This document shows positions 1-8,937 of a DNA stretch of 64,000 nt, piece after piece. Numbering within the stretch: position 1 is the stretch's first letter; each line of letters starts with the position of its first letter. The notes beneath the pieces are model-generated. The model worked only from the letters and a program-made list of their open reading frames with translations. It was not told the origin of the DNA and did no database searches. Where the stretch lies: contig NZ_LOED01000003.1 in NCBI RefSeq assembly GCF_001562425.1, positions 62,001 through 126,000 on the forward strand, given 5' to 3'. The translations under genes were made by a program, and so were the position numbers. This stretch comes from Fervidicola ferrireducens (GTDB taxonomy: Bacteria; Bacillota; Thermosediminibacteria; Thermosediminibacterales; Thermosediminibacteraceae).

Positions 1-150
1 TAGGAAATCAATCACCTTCACTACTTCCTCTTTGCCTTTGCCCTTGGTACACGCATCCATCAGGTCGTTTACCCGCCTAAAAAGCTCTTTGTGCTGATCA
101 TCAATTTTTTCTATTCCCGTCGAAAGGTCTTCCGTCCACTTTATAGCCAT
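1..150 (-). CDS. Bacteriohemerythrin-like protein, 3' part cut off by the window edge
   Basis: The ATG at 148-150 follows the ribosome site GGAGGGG. Fifty codons are visible and the frame runs open off the left edge. The peptide begins MAIKWTEDLSTGIEKIDDQH and continues KELFRRVNDL, the N-terminal signature of bacterial hemerythrins: W..ls.GI..iD.QH..L, in which the His of DDQH is a di-iron ligand. Bacteriohemerythrins bind O2 on a di-iron site and are often found with chemotaxis genes, which fits the cheW/mcp operon diverging to the right. The remaining iron ligands lie outside the window, so only the family is assigned. Confidence 0.85.
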   Translation of the reverse strand, partial: MAIKWTEDLSTGIEKIDDQHKELFRRVNDLMDACTKGKGKEEVVKVIDFL

Positions 151-216
151 TAATATCCCCTCCTTGACGATAATATTCGCCGAAAAGTTATTTTTTCCTC
201 CAGTGGTAAATTATAC

Positions 217-245
217 TTGACTGCTTTTTTGAGAAATTGTAAAAT
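217..245 (+). promoter_or_regulatory. Sigma-A-type promoter of the riboswitch-cheW operon
   Basis: TTGACT (217-222) and TAAAAT (240-245) are separated by exactly 17 bases. The expected start, near 252, lies just before the c-di-GMP riboswitch, so the aptamer would sit at the 5' end of the cheW-mcp transcript. Confidence 0.65.
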
Positions 246-280
246 ATTACTAGCATTTTTACGCAATATTCGACAAAATA

Positions 281-376
281 CCGCCGATAAGGGCAAACCT
301 GTCGAAAGGCAGGGGCGCAAAGCCATGGGCCTACGGCTCTCAAAAAGAGCTACGGTCGCCAGGCTGCCGGCTGACT
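281..376 (+). ncRNA. Cyclic di-GMP-I (GEMM-I) riboswitch
   Basis: The region carries the GEMM-I core in order: GGGCAAACC, a CCTG(TC)GAAA(GG)CAGG stem with the GAAA tetraloop, GCGCAAAGCC, GGCCTACGG, a closing hairpin GGCTCT/AGAGCT, CTACGG, and GCCAGGCTGCC. Tetraloop and receptor positions match the family layout. It lies between a good promoter and an intrinsic terminator, ahead of cheW, mcp and an HD-GYP gene. Known members of the class bind c-di-GMP and control motility and signalling genes. The limits of helix P1 are approximate. Confidence 0.93.
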
Positions 377-383
377 GAAGCTA

Positions 384-417
384 GCAGCCTGTTTGTCAAG
401 GGCTGCATTTTTTATTT
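384..417 (+). terminator. Riboswitch-controlled intrinsic terminator
   Basis: GCAGCC (384-389) pairs with GGCTGC (401-406), followed by ATTTTTTATTT. The left arm can instead pair with AGGCTGC (361-367), which lies at the 3' end of the aptamer: 361-367 and 384-390 are perfectly complementary. The terminator and this antiterminator are therefore mutually exclusive. If ligand binding holds 361-367 in the aptamer the terminator is freed, so an OFF switch is inferred. Confidence 0.75.
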
Positions 418-440
418 CGTTGGTGGGAAGGGGGTAGCCG

Positions 441-920
441 GTGAAGAGAATAGTCATATTTGGCCTAGGAAGCGAGCTTTACGGCATGGACATATACGAG
501 CTGCAGGAGATAATACGGATGGTCGAAATAACGCGCATACCGAAAGCGCCTTCCTTTATAGAAGGGGTTATAAACCTGCGGGGGAAGGTCATCCCGATAA
601 TCGACCTTAAGAAAAAGTTCGGAATCGTGGGAGACGAAAATTCCTCCGAAAGAAGGATTATAGTTGCAAACATCGGAGAGCAGAAGGCGGGCCTCATAGT
701 CGACCATGTGAGTGAAGTGACGACAGTAAGGGACGAAGACATAGAACAGCCTCCTGCCGTGCTGGGACTAGAAAGCCGTTTTATAAGCGGCCTTGCGAAG
801 CTGGGCGAAAGGATAGTAATCCTTTTGAAAGCTGATGAAATTCTGAACGCCATGGAGAAAAAAGAGCTTAAAAATTTATCGGAGGAGGAGACGAATGATG
901 AAGCTTCCCAAAATATTTAG
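441..920 (+). CDS. cheW: Chemotaxis coupling protein CheW
   Basis: A 159-residue protein with the CheW signature, including [20 protein letters not shown] near residues 42-61 and IVDHVSEV near 87-94. It would bridge chemoreceptors and the CheA kinase in the cytoplasm. It starts with GTG at 441 after AAGGGGG. It is the first gene behind the c-di-GMP riboswitch and its 3' end overlaps the mcp start at 895, so the two are probably translationally coupled. The C-terminal 20 or so residues are an acidic tail beyond the usual CheW fold. No cheA is in the window, so it must work with a kinase encoded elsewhere. Confidence 0.93.
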   Translation: MKRIVIFGLGSELYGMDIYELQEIIRMVEITRIPKAPSFIEGVINLRGKVIPIIDLKKKFGIVGDENSSERRIIVANIGEQKAGLIVDHVSEVTTVRDEDIEQPPAVLGLESRFISGLAKLGERIVILLKADEILNAMEKKELKNLSEEETNDEASQNI

Positions 921-2907
921 AGCAAAAGGAAGTATAAGGACAAGGCTCGTAACTTTGTTTTTGATTACCGCTCTCTTGCCCCTTGCAGTCTTAGGCTTTT
1001 TTAATTACACCATTTCCAAAAACAACCTCACCCATGCGGCCGACCGGGAACTTCTCAGCAAAGCGGTTTTCGCCGCGGACTCCATAGACAGGTGGATAGG
1101 CGAAAAGATAAAAATAATAGAGGCCATCGCCGGAAATCCGGTGGTAAAAAGCGGCGATATAAAGAGCCTAGTGCCATTGCTCAACACCCTGCAGCCCACC
1201 ATACCTGACGTGCAGCTCCTTTGGTATGCCACGCCTAATGGAAAATTTTATATGTATAGCAGCGGTGACTATACCGTCCCCGCAGGCGAAATCACTGACC
1301 GTCAGTACTTTAAAGACTTGATGGCTACCGGCAAGACAGTAGTGTCGGAAGTCGTGATCGACAAGGTTACCGGCAGCAAGATAGTAGTCATAGCATCCCC
1401 CGTAAAAGGCCCGAGCGGCATCACGGGAATAGTCGGTGCCGACGTCAACGCCGGAGTGCTTTCCGACATCGCAAACTCCACCAAATACGGAAAGACGGGA
1501 TATGCCTTCGTCGTGGATAAAAAAGGCATGGTCATAGCTCACCCTGACGAGAGCAAGATAATGAATTTAAACATAACAAACACCGGCTCCGATTCCTTAA
1601 ACAGCGTGGGGCAGCGCATGATAAAGGGCGAGGAAACTACAGTACACTATGAATTCGAAGGCGTTGAAAAGCTTGCCGCCATTTCGCCGGTGACCACCAC
1701 CGGCTGGTCCGTGTGCGTCACTGCTCCAACATCCGAGGTGTACGCGGGACTAAATGGCTTTTTGTTCACGACCCTTTCAGTCATGGCAATTGCGGCGATT
1801 ATAGTGATATTAATATCGCTCATCTTCAGCAGGCAGATATCGACGCCCCTTGTTAAGCTAACCGCCGTAGCCGATACCATTGCCACCGGCGATATGAGGG
1901 TGGACGTCCCCACCGACTTTTTCGGCGAATTTTCCGTCCTCGGCATGTCTCTCAAGAAGATGATGGAGAACACTAAAGATGTGCTCAACGTCATAAAAGG
2001 CTCCATAGACAATCTGGAAAAGGCCGTAAGGGACATATCTCAGGGTGCACAGGATACAGCCCAGGCGGCAGAACAGGTGGCTGAGACGATAAACCAGATC
2101 TCGGCGGGAGCTCAGGACATGGCCCAGAACGCGGAAAATATCTCTGAAGCCGTTGAGGGCTCGACCAAGCAGATCGAGGCCTTGGTGGAAAACATCGGGA
2201 TCATAGCTCGGAATACCGCCGAGACCGCAGAAAGCACGGAAAAGGGCGACAAAACAATGCGGGAGCTCATAAGCAAGATGGACCTGGTCTCCAGCAAGGC
2301 TGAAGAAATAAAGTCGGCCATGGCAGGCCTCATGGAACACGCCAAGGAGATATCCGGCATTACCGATATAATAACGGGCATAGCCGAGCAGACCAACCTC
2401 CTTGCCCTCAATGCGGCTATTGAAGCAGCAAGGGCCGGCGAAGCTGGCCGGGGCTTTGCTGTCGTCGCCGAGGAAATAAGAAAGTTGGCGGAACAGTCCA
2501 GCCACCAGGCCAGCGAGATAAACAGGATAGTGAAAAAGGTTGCAGAAAACATCGAGCTTTCGAACAAAGTCTGGGAAGAAGTGGTTGGCCTCATAGTGGA
2601 GCAAGCTTCCATAGGCGGAGAAGCCATGTCCCAGTTCAGAAAAATTGCGGAGGGCGCGAGAAAGGTTTCTGAGCTCTTGAAAGACATAGAAGAAAAAGCC
2701 AGGGCCATAGGAGAAAACAGCAGGAAGATAAGCGAGGAAGTGGCCAACGCCGCCGCCATCTCGGAGGAAAACGCAGCATCTTCCGAGGAGATCGCCGCAT
2801 CGGCCGAGGAAATGAGCTCGGCGGCCCAGACGATAAGCGCAAGCGCGACCAATCTCGTGGCCCTTGCGGAAAACCTGAAGAAAGAGAGCGAGAAATTCAA
2901 ATTATAA
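895..2907 (+). CDS. Methyl-accepting chemotaxis protein with extracytoplasmic Cache domain
   Basis: A 670-residue chemoreceptor. A transmembrane segment at about residues 18-36 is followed by a periplasmic dCache-like sensor (about 40-280), a second transmembrane segment (about 288-312), HAMP (about 312-365) and a methyl-accepting coiled coil. The conserved hairpin tip reads [20 protein letters not shown] and continues [20 protein letters not shown]. It signals through CheW to CheA. Two in-frame ATG codons (895, 898) follow GAGGAGGAG; the first is used here. The gene overlaps cheW and is followed by a hairpin and an HD-GYP gene. The ligand cannot be told from sequence. Confidence 0.93.
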   Translation: MMKLPKIFRAKGSIRTRLVTLFLITALLPLAVLGFFNYTISKNNLTHAADRELLSKAVFAADSIDRWIGEKIKIIEAIAGNPVVKSGDIKSLVPLLNTLQPTIPDVQLLWYATPNGKFYMYSSGDYTVPAGEITDRQYFKDLMATGKTVVSEVVIDKVTGSKIVVIASPVKGPSGITGIVGADVNAGVLSDIANSTKYGKTGYAFVVDKKGMVIAHPDESKIMNLNITNTGSDSLNSVGQRMIKGEETTVHYEFEGVEKLAAISPVTTTGWSVCVTAPTSEVYAGLNGFLFTTLSVMAIAAIIVILISLIFSRQISTPLVKLTAVADTIATGDMRVDVPTDFFGEFSVLGMSLKKMMENTKDVLNVIKGSIDNLEKAVRDISQGAQDTAQAAEQVAETINQISAGAQDMAQNAENISEAVEGSTKQIEALVENIGIIARNTAETAESTEKGDKTMRELISKMDLVSSKAEEIKSAMAGLMEHAKEISGITDIITGIAEQTNLLALNAAIEAARAGEAGRGFAVVAEEIRKLAEQSSHQASEINRIVKKVAENIELSNKVWEEVVGLIVEQASIGGEAMSQFRKIAEGARKVSELLKDIEEKARAIGENSRKISEEVANAAAISEENAASSEEIAASAEEMSSAAQTISASATNLVALAENLKKESEKFKL

Positions 2908-2928
2908 CAATTCCAATTACCGAAAGAG

Positions 2929-2959
2929 GCAGGATGCACCCAACGAGGGTGCATCCTGC
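2929..2959 (+). promoter_or_regulatory. Perfect 13-bp hairpin between mcp and the HD-GYP gene
   Basis: GCAGGATGCACCC (2929-2941) and its exact reverse complement (2947-2959) flank the loop AACGA. No U-tract follows directly. The HD-GYP ribosome site AAAGGAGG starts five bases later. It may be a processing or mRNA-stability element, or a weak attenuator, that sets the relative level of the third gene. Confidence 0.6.
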
Positions 2960-2977
2960 AGTTAAAGGAGGATTTTT

Positions 2978-4036
2978 TTGAAGCTTCCTATCACGCATCT
3001 CAAACCAGGCATGAAACTTGAAAAGCCCGTCTACGGAAGCTGTGGTGAACTTCTGCTAAATCGTGGAATTGTGCTCACTAAGCGCTATATAGAAGCGCTT
3101 AGAAAAAACAACGTGTTAGTAGTAGAGATAGAAGGGCCCGTGCCTTTCGATGAAATTGAGATAAAGGAAGAACTTTCTCTCACTGTCAGGATAAACGCCA
3201 TGCAGCAGCTTTGTTCCTTTGTGAAAAAGGATAATGTTTCGGTGGCCGACATTAAAGACACAGTAGAGGCCTTACTCGAAGAAATCCTTTCGGGGAAAGA
3301 AATCATCGACCACCTTGTAGACCTATGCTCCGCCGACCTTTATACCTTCGCCCATTCGGTGGACGTATGCATGCTTTCGCTACTTTGCGGGATGAAACTC
3401 GGTTTTAATAGAGAAAAGCTCCTTGCTTTGGGCATCGGGGCCATTTTGCACGACCTGGGGAAAACCCTCATCGACCCGCAGATCTTAAACAAGCCCGGTA
3501 AACTCACGCAGCAGGAATTCGAAATTATAATGACCCACCCCCTCAAAGGCTGGAAGCTGGTGGAAGAAAGGGGCGGCGATGCGATTCACCCCCGTTCGAA
3601 AAAAGTAATCCTGAACCACCACGAAAGGTACGACGGAAGCGGCTACCCGAGAAAGCTGAAAGCAGGCGAGATAGACCCCTTTTCGGCCATCTGCGCCGTA
3701 GCCGACGTGTATAACGCCATGACCACTGACAGGGTCTACAGGAAGGCCTTTCCTGCCCACGAAGTCTACGAAATGCTCCTAGCCTCCGGAAATGCAAAAT
3801 TCGACAAAGACGTCATTCACGCGTTTTTGTCCTGCGTAAAACCCTATCCGGTGGGCACTCTGGTAAAGCTCAGCAACAGCAAGGTCGCTTGCGTGGTATC
3901 GCAAAACGATTCCCTCCCCTTCCGGCCCAAGGTCAAGGTATTGCCTTCGGGGGAAATCCTGGACCTGGAAAGGGAGCTTTCCGTAGTAATAGAGGCCGTC
4001 CTTTCTCCCGAAGAAATAAAAGACCTCATTCCCTGA
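2978..4036 (+). CDS. HD-GYP domain c-di-GMP phosphodiesterase
   Basis: A 352-residue cytoplasmic protein. An N-terminal region of about 100 residues precedes an HD-GYP domain with the metal-binding HDLGK (near residue 160) and the signature [11 protein letters not shown] (near 211-221), followed by [15 protein letters not shown] enzymes hydrolyse c-di-GMP to pGpG or GMP. The start is TTG at 2978, eight bases after AAAGGAGG. Being the third gene behind a c-di-GMP riboswitch, it could close a feedback loop. The C-terminal 60 or so residues form a small extra domain. It converges with the next gene, with only four bases between the stops. Confidence 0.92.
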   Translation: MKLPITHLKPGMKLEKPVYGSCGELLLNRGIVLTKRYIEALRKNNVLVVEIEGPVPFDEIEIKEELSLTVRINAMQQLCSFVKKDNVSVADIKDTVEALLEEILSGKEIIDHLVDLCSADLYTFAHSVDVCMLSLLCGMKLGFNREKLLALGIGAILHDLGKTLIDPQILNKPGKLTQQEFEIIMTHPLKGWKLVEERGGDAIHPRSKKVILNHHERYDGSGYPRKLKAGEIDPFSAICAVADVYNAMTTDRVYRKAFPAHEVYEMLLASGNAKFDKDVIHAFLSCVKPYPVGTLVKLSNSKVACVVSQNDSLPFRPKVKVLPSGEILDLERELSVVIEAVLSPEEIKDLIP

Positions 4037-4040
4037 AAGT

Positions 4041-5663
4041 CTAATTTATGTCGACGTCGGCCGCGAGAACGCCTATTATTTCGCCTCCCTCCGCCCTTAC
4101 CGGCACCGATACGGTGACGGCCATGCGGTTTGCGGCGATGTCTATGTAGGGCTTTGATACGTATACGCTTCCCGCCGCGGCCTCGCGAAACCAGGGCCTG
4201 AAGGCCAGGTTTTTGACGGGCAGGTTGCTCGTAACGTAGACCACATCTCCCTTTTCGTCGAGGGTGATGAGCTCTAAAATCGCGGGGTTTTCCCGCTTTG
4301 CTTTGTCAAATTCTTCTTTCTGGGCTTTTTCGTCTTTTCTCACGACAAAATCTTTCCGGGCCAGGTCCAGGAGCTTTTGCTTTATCACCTCTATCCTGTC
4401 CTTCACAGCCTCCGACAGCTTATAATTTTTACTATAAGACTCAGACAATGCCATAAGTTCGCCCGCCATTTGAGAAAGCCTTGACGCCTCATCGGATATG
4501 GCCTTCACCATGTTCTTCTGTTCCTGGCTGGACGCGGCTATTTCTTCGACCCCTGCCGCCGTCTCCTGGGATACTGCCGCCATTTTTTCCGCAGCTTGCG
4601 AAACCTTTTGAACCCTTTCCACCTGTTCCTTGACCATGTTGCTAATCTTCTCCATGGAAATCTTAAAGCCCGAAATTTCTTCCACTATCTCGTCGAAGGC
4701 GGCCATGGATTCGTTCCCCTTTTTTATGTTTTCGTTAATCACTTCCTGGCTTTTTTCCACCTGCAAGGCCGTCTCTCTGGCTTCTTTTTGAATCTTTTCG
4801 GAAAGTTCCTTTATTTCCTCGGCCGCCCTGCCGGACTGCTCGGCCAGCTTCCTCACTTCGTCTGCCACTACCGCAAATCCCCGCCCTTGCTCTCCGGCCC
4901 TGGCGGCTTCGATGGCTGCGTTGAGCGCCAGGAGATTGGTCTGGTCGGCGATGTCGGTGATGGTCTTTACAAAATTGTTAATACCGGTGGTGAGATTTTC
5001 CAGTTCCTTCATTTTTGCCGCCGAAAGGGAGCTGGTTTTTGAAGAAAGGCTAAGCTGCTCGAGGAGGTCTTTAAGCACCTTCCTCGTTGTCCTCACCTTA
5101 TCTATTATCGTTTTTACACCCATTTCTCTTTCCCGAGTCTGCTGCGCAATTTTTTCCGCAAGAGAAGAAAGCGAACTCATGTTGTCAGAAGTCTCCTGGG
5201 CGGCCTCGGCCTGCTCTCCCGTCCCTTGGGCGATTTCTTCGATGGAAGTTGCTATCTGCCCCGCCGCCTCGCTTATATGGTTCATGCTATCGTTAAACCG
5301 GCCGAAAAAATAATTTATTTCTTCCGAAGCCCTCTGGAGCTTTCCCATGAGTCCGAAGACCATTTCAAAGGCCTCAAGCACCGGTTCCACCAAAAAATCG
5401 AAGTTTCCCCGCATATTTTTGAGGCGGTTTACCGCAGGAAGCTCTCCCCTGGAAAACTGCCCGATGACCTCGGCCATCGCCGAAAGCTGCTTGAATAAGG
5501 TTTTTAAGATTAGATAATCGACAATGAATGCTACAATGAAGGCTAAAAGAAAGGCAAATAAAGCCTTTGAACCCCCACCAAGCCTATTTGCAGCAAATAA
5601 CACAATGGCAGGTGGCAGTGAAAGATAAAATGCAAGTTTTGCCAAATTTTTTTGGGCATTCAT
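4041..5663 (-). CDS. Membrane chemoreceptor with C-terminal Cache-like sensor
   Basis: A 540-residue protein. Two transmembrane segments lie close together at about residues 9-27 and 34-54 with almost no loop between them. A methyl-accepting domain follows, with the tip [20 protein letters not shown] near residue 235. From about residue 405 to the end there is a PDC/Cache-like module with the motif [10 protein letters not shown]...YVSKPYID. In most receptors the Cache sensor precedes the signalling domain and lies outside the cell; here it is last and presumably cytoplasmic. No clear Shine-Dalgarno precedes ATG 5663, and the structured leader at 5678-5770 lies just upstream. The ligand is unknown. 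Confidence 0.88.
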   Translation of the reverse strand: MNAQKNLAKLAFYLSLPPAIVLFAANRLGGGSKALFAFLLAFIVAFIVDYLILKTLFKQLSAMAEVIGQFSRGELPAVNRLKNMRGNFDFLVEPVLEAFEMVFGLMGKLQRASEEINYFFGRFNDSMNHISEAAGQIATSIEEIAQGTGEQAEAAQETSDNMSSLSSLAEKIAQQTREREMGVKTIIDKVRTTRKVLKDLLEQLSLSSKTSSLSAAKMKELENLTTGINNFVKTITDIADQTNLLALNAAIEAARAGEQGRGFAVVADEVRKLAEQSGRAAEEIKELSEKIQKEARETALQVEKSQEVINENIKKGNESMAAFDEIVEEISGFKISMEKISNMVKEQVERVQKVSQAAEKMAAVSQETAAGVEEIAASSQEQKNMVKAISDEASRLSQMAGELMALSESYSKNYKLSEAVKDRIEVIKQKLLDLARKDFVVRKDEKAQKEEFDKAKRENPAILELITLDEKGDVVYVTSNLPVKNLAFRPWFREAAAGSVYVSKPYIDIAANRMAVTVSVPVRAEGGEIIGVLAADVDIN

Positions 5664-5677
5664 ATTCGAACCGAATC

Positions 5678-5770
5678 ATCTAAACTGGGCAAATCCCCTA
5701 GTTTAGACGGCTGGGGTATTTGTAGTCCGCCTTTCAAGTGCCTCACCCCCAGCAGGCGGTTTTTGAGGCA
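5678..5770 (-). promoter_or_regulatory. Structured 5' leader, copy A (unassigned RNA motif)
   Basis: Read on the minus strand, this holds TGCCTCA...TGAGGCA (P1), the complementary pairs CCGCC/GGCGG and CTGGGG/CCCCAG interleaved with P1, and a terminal 8-bp hairpin TCTAAACT/AGTTTAGA ending 15 bases before the chemoreceptor ATG. A second copy sits at 29912-30030 with the same order of elements and a compensatory change in P1. A TATAAT (5785-5790, minus) just upstream would place the transcript start close to the element. It matches no riboswitch class that I can name. Confidence 0.6.
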
Positions 5771-5847
5771 GCGCCGTTAAGTATATTATAACAAATTGTA
5801 ACAAATTTTGTCCAAATTTGGTAAATACGGAAAATCCTTTTTGATAA

Positions 5848-5876
5848 TTGACATTATTTTCTATTTTTGATATAAT
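5848..5876 (+). promoter_or_regulatory. Consensus promoter of the ydaO riboswitch transcript
   Basis: TTGACA (5848-5853) and TATAAT (5871-5876) match both sigma-A hexamers exactly, with a 17-base spacer. The expected start, near 5883, lies just before the c-di-AMP aptamer. Confidence 0.85.
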
Positions 5877-5896
5877 GATTTATACAAGTAAATTTT

Positions 5897-6048
5897 TAAG
5901 CGCTGAATTCTTTCCGCTGAAGGCTGCGGAAGGAAGCGGGGGACCCACTTTCTTGGGGTGAATCTCCTTCCACTCGGGGAAACCCTGTGGAAGGGGTAGG
6001 GTTACCTCTTCGACCCGAACCCGTCAGCTAACCTCGCAAGCGTTTGAA
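5897..6048 (+). ncRNA. Cyclic di-AMP (ydaO/yuaA) riboswitch
   Basis: The region contains the ydaO-class core: GGAAGCGGGGGACCCA, CTTGGGGTGAAT, GGGGTAGGGTTACC, CGACCCGAACCCGTCAGC and TAACCTCGCAAGCG, in the known order and spacing. The class binds c-di-AMP and usually turns off cell-wall, potassium-transport and osmolyte genes. Here it precedes a terminator and a D-Ala-D-Ala ligase-like gene. Exact P1 ends were not folded. Confidence 0.93.
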
Positions 6049-6082
6049 GAGGAGGTTGATAGACGGAAATTTTTTTGCCAAA

Positions 6083-6108
6083 AAGCTATGGTCCTCCATA
6101 GCTTTTTT
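6083..6108 (+). terminator. Terminator of the ydaO expression platform
   Basis: AAGCTATGG (6083-6091) pairs with CCATAGCTT (6096-6104) around TCCT, followed by a T run. It lies between the c-di-AMP aptamer and the ATP-grasp gene, as in classical OFF riboswitches. Confidence 0.88.
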
Positions 6109-6151
6109 CGTTGCATTCAATCAACAAAACATTTACGAAGGGGGCGAGAAG

Positions 6152-7117
6152 ATGAAGGTAGGAGTCTTCTGGCGGAAATTCCGCAACGTGGAACTTCAGA
6201 TGAAAGTTTCCGGTGAAAACATTTATGACGACGCCTACGAAGAGGCCTACCAGCACTACTCGGCGATAAAAGAGGCGGGCTACGATGCTGCCTTAATAGA
6301 GTGGAAAAGCGAAAACCCGATGGAAACGCTGCAAAAAGTGCTGGAAGAAAAAGTGGACCTGGTTTTCAACGCCTCGTCGCTGCAGGAAGTGGCCTTTCTC
6401 GAAGCCTTCGGCATCCCCTTCGCCGGTTCCGGCATAGACCTCGTGGCAATTGATAAAGCCGCGAGAAAAAAGATAGTGGCATTTCACAACCTCCCCACCC
6501 CCAAATTCATGGTGGTGGAGGACCCAGAAAATATTCCAAATCACGACCTCAAATTTCCCCTTTTCGTAAAACCCGTCCGCGGGCGCGGCAGCGCAGGAAT
6601 AAGCGAGGAAAACATTGTGGAAAGAGCCGAAGACCTGCCGCGGGTGGTGGCCAAGATAACAGGTAAAATTGGGCAGGCCGCTCTGGTGGAGGAATTCATC
6701 AAAGGAAGGGAGATCACCGTCGGAATCATAGGTTATAAGGATCCAAAGGTGTTGCCCCTGGTGGAAATCGAGTACAATTCCGTAAAGACCAACACCTTCG
6801 AGCATAAGATGTACGACAACGAGATAATCCACTGTCCCGCAAGGCTTTCCCCGGAAGAAGAAGAAAGGGTAAAGAGCACCGCCCTTGAGATTTACAAGGT
6901 GCTGAATGCCAGGGATTACGCAAGGATAGACATGATCCTGGGGGACGACGGCGTCCCGTACTTCCTCGAGATAAACACCTTCGCTGGGCTTACCATGTCA
7001 AAAGACGGCACCCATCACGGCTACATGGGCTACATGGCCAAAACTTTGGGCATGAGCAGAGCCGAGTTCATAGGCGCCATTGTAAAGAGCGCTGCAGAAA
7101 GGTATGGTCTAAGTTAA
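6152..7117 (+). CDS. D-alanine-D-alanine ligase-like ATP-grasp enzyme
   Basis: A 321-residue protein of the Ddl/ATP-grasp family. ATP-grasp motifs are visible: KPVRGRGSAGIS near residue 136, EEFIKGREITVG near 178 and RIDMIL...PYFLEINTFAGL near 255-280, the last matching the Mg-binding EIN of Ddl. Ddl joins two D-Ala residues for peptidoglycan; a different carboxylate-amine ligation is possible because the N-terminal third is divergent. The frame is open from 6044, but the start at 6152 is chosen because GGGGGCGAG precedes it and the upstream part lies in the riboswitch terminator. Control by c-di-AMP fits a cell-wall role. Confidence 0.82.
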   Translation: MKVGVFWRKFRNVELQMKVSGENIYDDAYEEAYQHYSAIKEAGYDAALIEWKSENPMETLQKVLEEKVDLVFNASSLQEVAFLEAFGIPFAGSGIDLVAIDKAARKKIVAFHNLPTPKFMVVEDPENIPNHDLKFPLFVKPVRGRGSAGISEENIVERAEDLPRVVAKITGKIGQAALVEEFIKGREITVGIIGYKDPKVLPLVEIEYNSVKTNTFEHKMYDNEIIHCPARLSPEEEERVKSTALEIYKVLNARDYARIDMILGDDGVPYFLEINTFAGLTMSKDGTHHGYMGYMAKTLGMSRAEFIGAIVKSAAERYGLS

Positions 7118-7145
7118 AAGGGTATCCGAATGGATACCCTTTTTT
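7117..7145. terminator. Bidirectional terminator
   Basis: GGGTATCC (7120-7127) and GGATACCC (7132-7139) flank GAAT, with an A run on the left and a T run on the right. It separates the convergent ATP-grasp and HAD genes and could serve both strands. Confidence 0.88.
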
Positions 7146-7153
7146 CATCCCTT

Positions 7154-8056
7154 CTACACCCCCGCCCAAATCCGCCCACCTTTTTTTGAACACAAAACGC
7201 TTTCCACGAGGAAGGCTACCCCGTCCTCGTCGTTTTTCGCCGTCACAAAGTCCGCCCTTTGCTTTACCGCCTCCGGTGCATTTCCCATCGCCACCCCGAG
7301 GCCCGCGAATTTCAACATCTCGATGTCGTTCAGGTTATCCCCCACCGCGATTATTTCTTCCCTTTTTATCCCAAGAAGCCCTGCGAGCACTTCAAGGCCC
7401 TTTGCCTTGGATACGCTGCCTTCTAAAATATCTATGCTGTTTTTTATAGCTGAGGTTATATAAATCCTGTCGCCCAGGTCTTTTGCAAGCTCCTCGGAAA
7501 ATTCTCTTACCTCCTCGGAATCTCCTGAAACCACTATCTTGGTAGGCGCTTCTTTTAAAAGCACCGCCGCCCTTTCCAGACTCCCGGCGTTTTCCACCGG
7601 GAGGAGCACGAAGTCCTTCATGTAATTGTAAAAACCCCGAAATGAAAATTTCCTTGCGGAGCGAAAATACCGCCTGAGCTGCATCTTCCAGTAGGCCGTA
7701 CCCGAAAAGATCTTTTTTTCTTTTAGAAAAATTTGCACTTCAAAGCTCGGGTATCGCTCGGCTCTCTTCAATACATGCTTTGCCACCTCAAGGGGAAGCG
7801 GCCGGAAAAAGAGTTCCTTTCCGGAATGCACGTCCTTTATCAAGGCCCCGTCGTTGGAAACCACCGGTGCGTTTACGGGGATGCTCCTCGCAATGCGCAC
7901 CGCGCTTCCCCAAAAACGGCCTGTTGCAAGGGTCACTATCATTCCCATGCCCATCGCTTTTTTCAAAGCCTGCCGGGTGCGGCGGGATACAGTGTAGCCG
8001 CTGGAAATCAGGGTGCCGTCCACGTCTAAGGCTATCATTTTATAAGGTGTGTTCAT
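7154..8056 (-). CDS. Cof-type HAD-superfamily phosphatase
   Basis: A 300-residue HAD hydrolase of the Cof/IIB subfamily. Motif I is ALDVDGTLI at residues 9-17, motif II VSGDSEE near 195, and motifs III/IV include KAKGLEVL and the GDNLNDIEML near 240. Such enzymes dephosphorylate sugar phosphates, phosphorylated cofactors or nucleotides; the substrate cannot be set from sequence. It overlaps the DUF72 gene by four bases, so the two are one operon. The length is normal for the family and all motifs look intact. Confidence 0.9.
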   Translation of the reverse strand: MNTPYKMIALDVDGTLISSGYTVSRRTRQALKKAMGMGMIVTLATGRFWGSAVRIARSIPVNAPVVSNDGALIKDVHSGKELFFRPLPLEVAKHVLKRAERYPSFEVQIFLKEKKIFSGTAYWKMQLRRYFRSARKFSFRGFYNYMKDFVLLPVENAGSLERAAVLLKEAPTKIVVSGDSEEVREFSEELAKDLGDRIYITSAIKNSIDILEGSVSKAKGLEVLAGLLGIKREEIIAVGDNLNDIEMLKFAGLGVAMGNAPEAVKQRADFVTAKNDEDGVAFLVESVLCSKKGGRIWAGV

Positions 8057-8832
8057 AATTCCGCCTCCTTTAAGAGCCCGAGGAGCTGCCTTGCGTTTAT
8101 CACCGCCGAAGCGTTGAAGTGATTGTTCATGGCTATAAAGACTATTTCAGTCTTCCGGGCAAGTTCTCTTATCCTGGGCACCCACTCGGCCAGTTCCTTT
8201 TCGGTGTATAGATAGTCGTACCGCTCGTAGGACTTCTGGTGATTATACCACTTTTCTGCATTCCTGCCGTGGAACCGCACGTAGCCTATGGAGCTGGTTG
8301 CTATAACTACAGGCGGAAGAAGGCCTTTTACTGGCGGTTCGTCAACGCACACGAAGGCCATGTCGTTTTCCCGGAGGAGCTTTATAACCTCGAGTCTTAA
8401 CCAGTCGTCGCACCGGAACTCGACGGCAAGGGGAAAACCTTGTAGCCTTTCCCGTAATCTTTTTAGATAGTCCCTGTTTTTCTCTGTGTTGTGGAAGCTA
8501 TAAGGGAATTGTGCAAGCACGCACCCGAGCCTTCCTGCTTCTGCAAGCGGCTTTAAGGCTTCTTTGAACTTGCTCACGGTCGTCTCCCCCAGGTCTCCCT
8601 GGTGGGTCATGCCACCGTAAGCTTTTACCACGAAGATGAAGTTTTCTGGAGTCTTTTTCATCATCTGGTAAAACATGTATGGAGACGGCAGGCTGTAGTA
8701 ACTGGAGTTGACCTCGGTAAAGGGAAACTCCCTGCTGTAAAAGGAAAGCATGTCGCTTTCCTTCATGTCTTCGGGGTAATATTTCCCCTTCCAGTCCCGG
8801 TAAGAATAGCCCGAAGTGGCAACGAGTATCAA
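8053..8832 (-). CDS. DUF72 (YecE-like) protein
   Basis: The protein begins MILVATSGYSYRDWKGKYYP, followed by FTEVNSSYYSLP, the usual opening of DUF72 TIM-barrel-like proteins. It also holds KAYGGMTH and the terminal IAMNNHFNASAVINA, equivalent to the family's F.NN...A..NA. The biochemical role of the family is unknown. TTG at 8832 is chosen because GGGAGGAG lies just before it; an ATG 15 bases upstream would put the ribosome site inside the gene. It is co-transcribed with the HAD phosphatase through a four-base overlap. Confidence 0.85.
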   Translation of the reverse strand: MILVATSGYSYRDWKGKYYPEDMKESDMLSFYSREFPFTEVNSSYYSLPSPYMFYQMMKKTPENFIFVVKAYGGMTHQGDLGETTVSKFKEALKPLAEAGRLGCVLAQFPYSFHNTEKNRDYLKRLRERLQGFPLAVEFRCDDWLRLEVIKLLRENDMAFVCVDEPPVKGLLPPVVIATSSIGYVRFHGRNAEKWYNHQKSYERYDYLYTEKELAEWVPRIRELARKTEIVFIAMNNHFNASAVINARQLLGLLKEAEL

Positions 8833-8937
8833 AAAAACTCCTCCCATTAAACTTTTTTTATACTTCTATCTTTACGATATCGTTTTTTATCGCCAAAAGC
8901 AAGGTCCTTTATGAGGGAATCATTTGTGGCAGAGGTC

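Noticed and set aside
2112-2954. Long minus-strand open frame opposite the mcp gene
   Set aside because: It is the low-complexity antisense shadow of a coiled-coil gene, with no ribosome site or domain. Similar long antisense frames opposite other genes were dropped for the same reason.
5678-5770. Reading the leader motif as a c-di-GMP-I, c-di-GMP-II, ZTP or twister RNA
   Set aside because: The conserved cores of those classes are absent; only single short words are shared.
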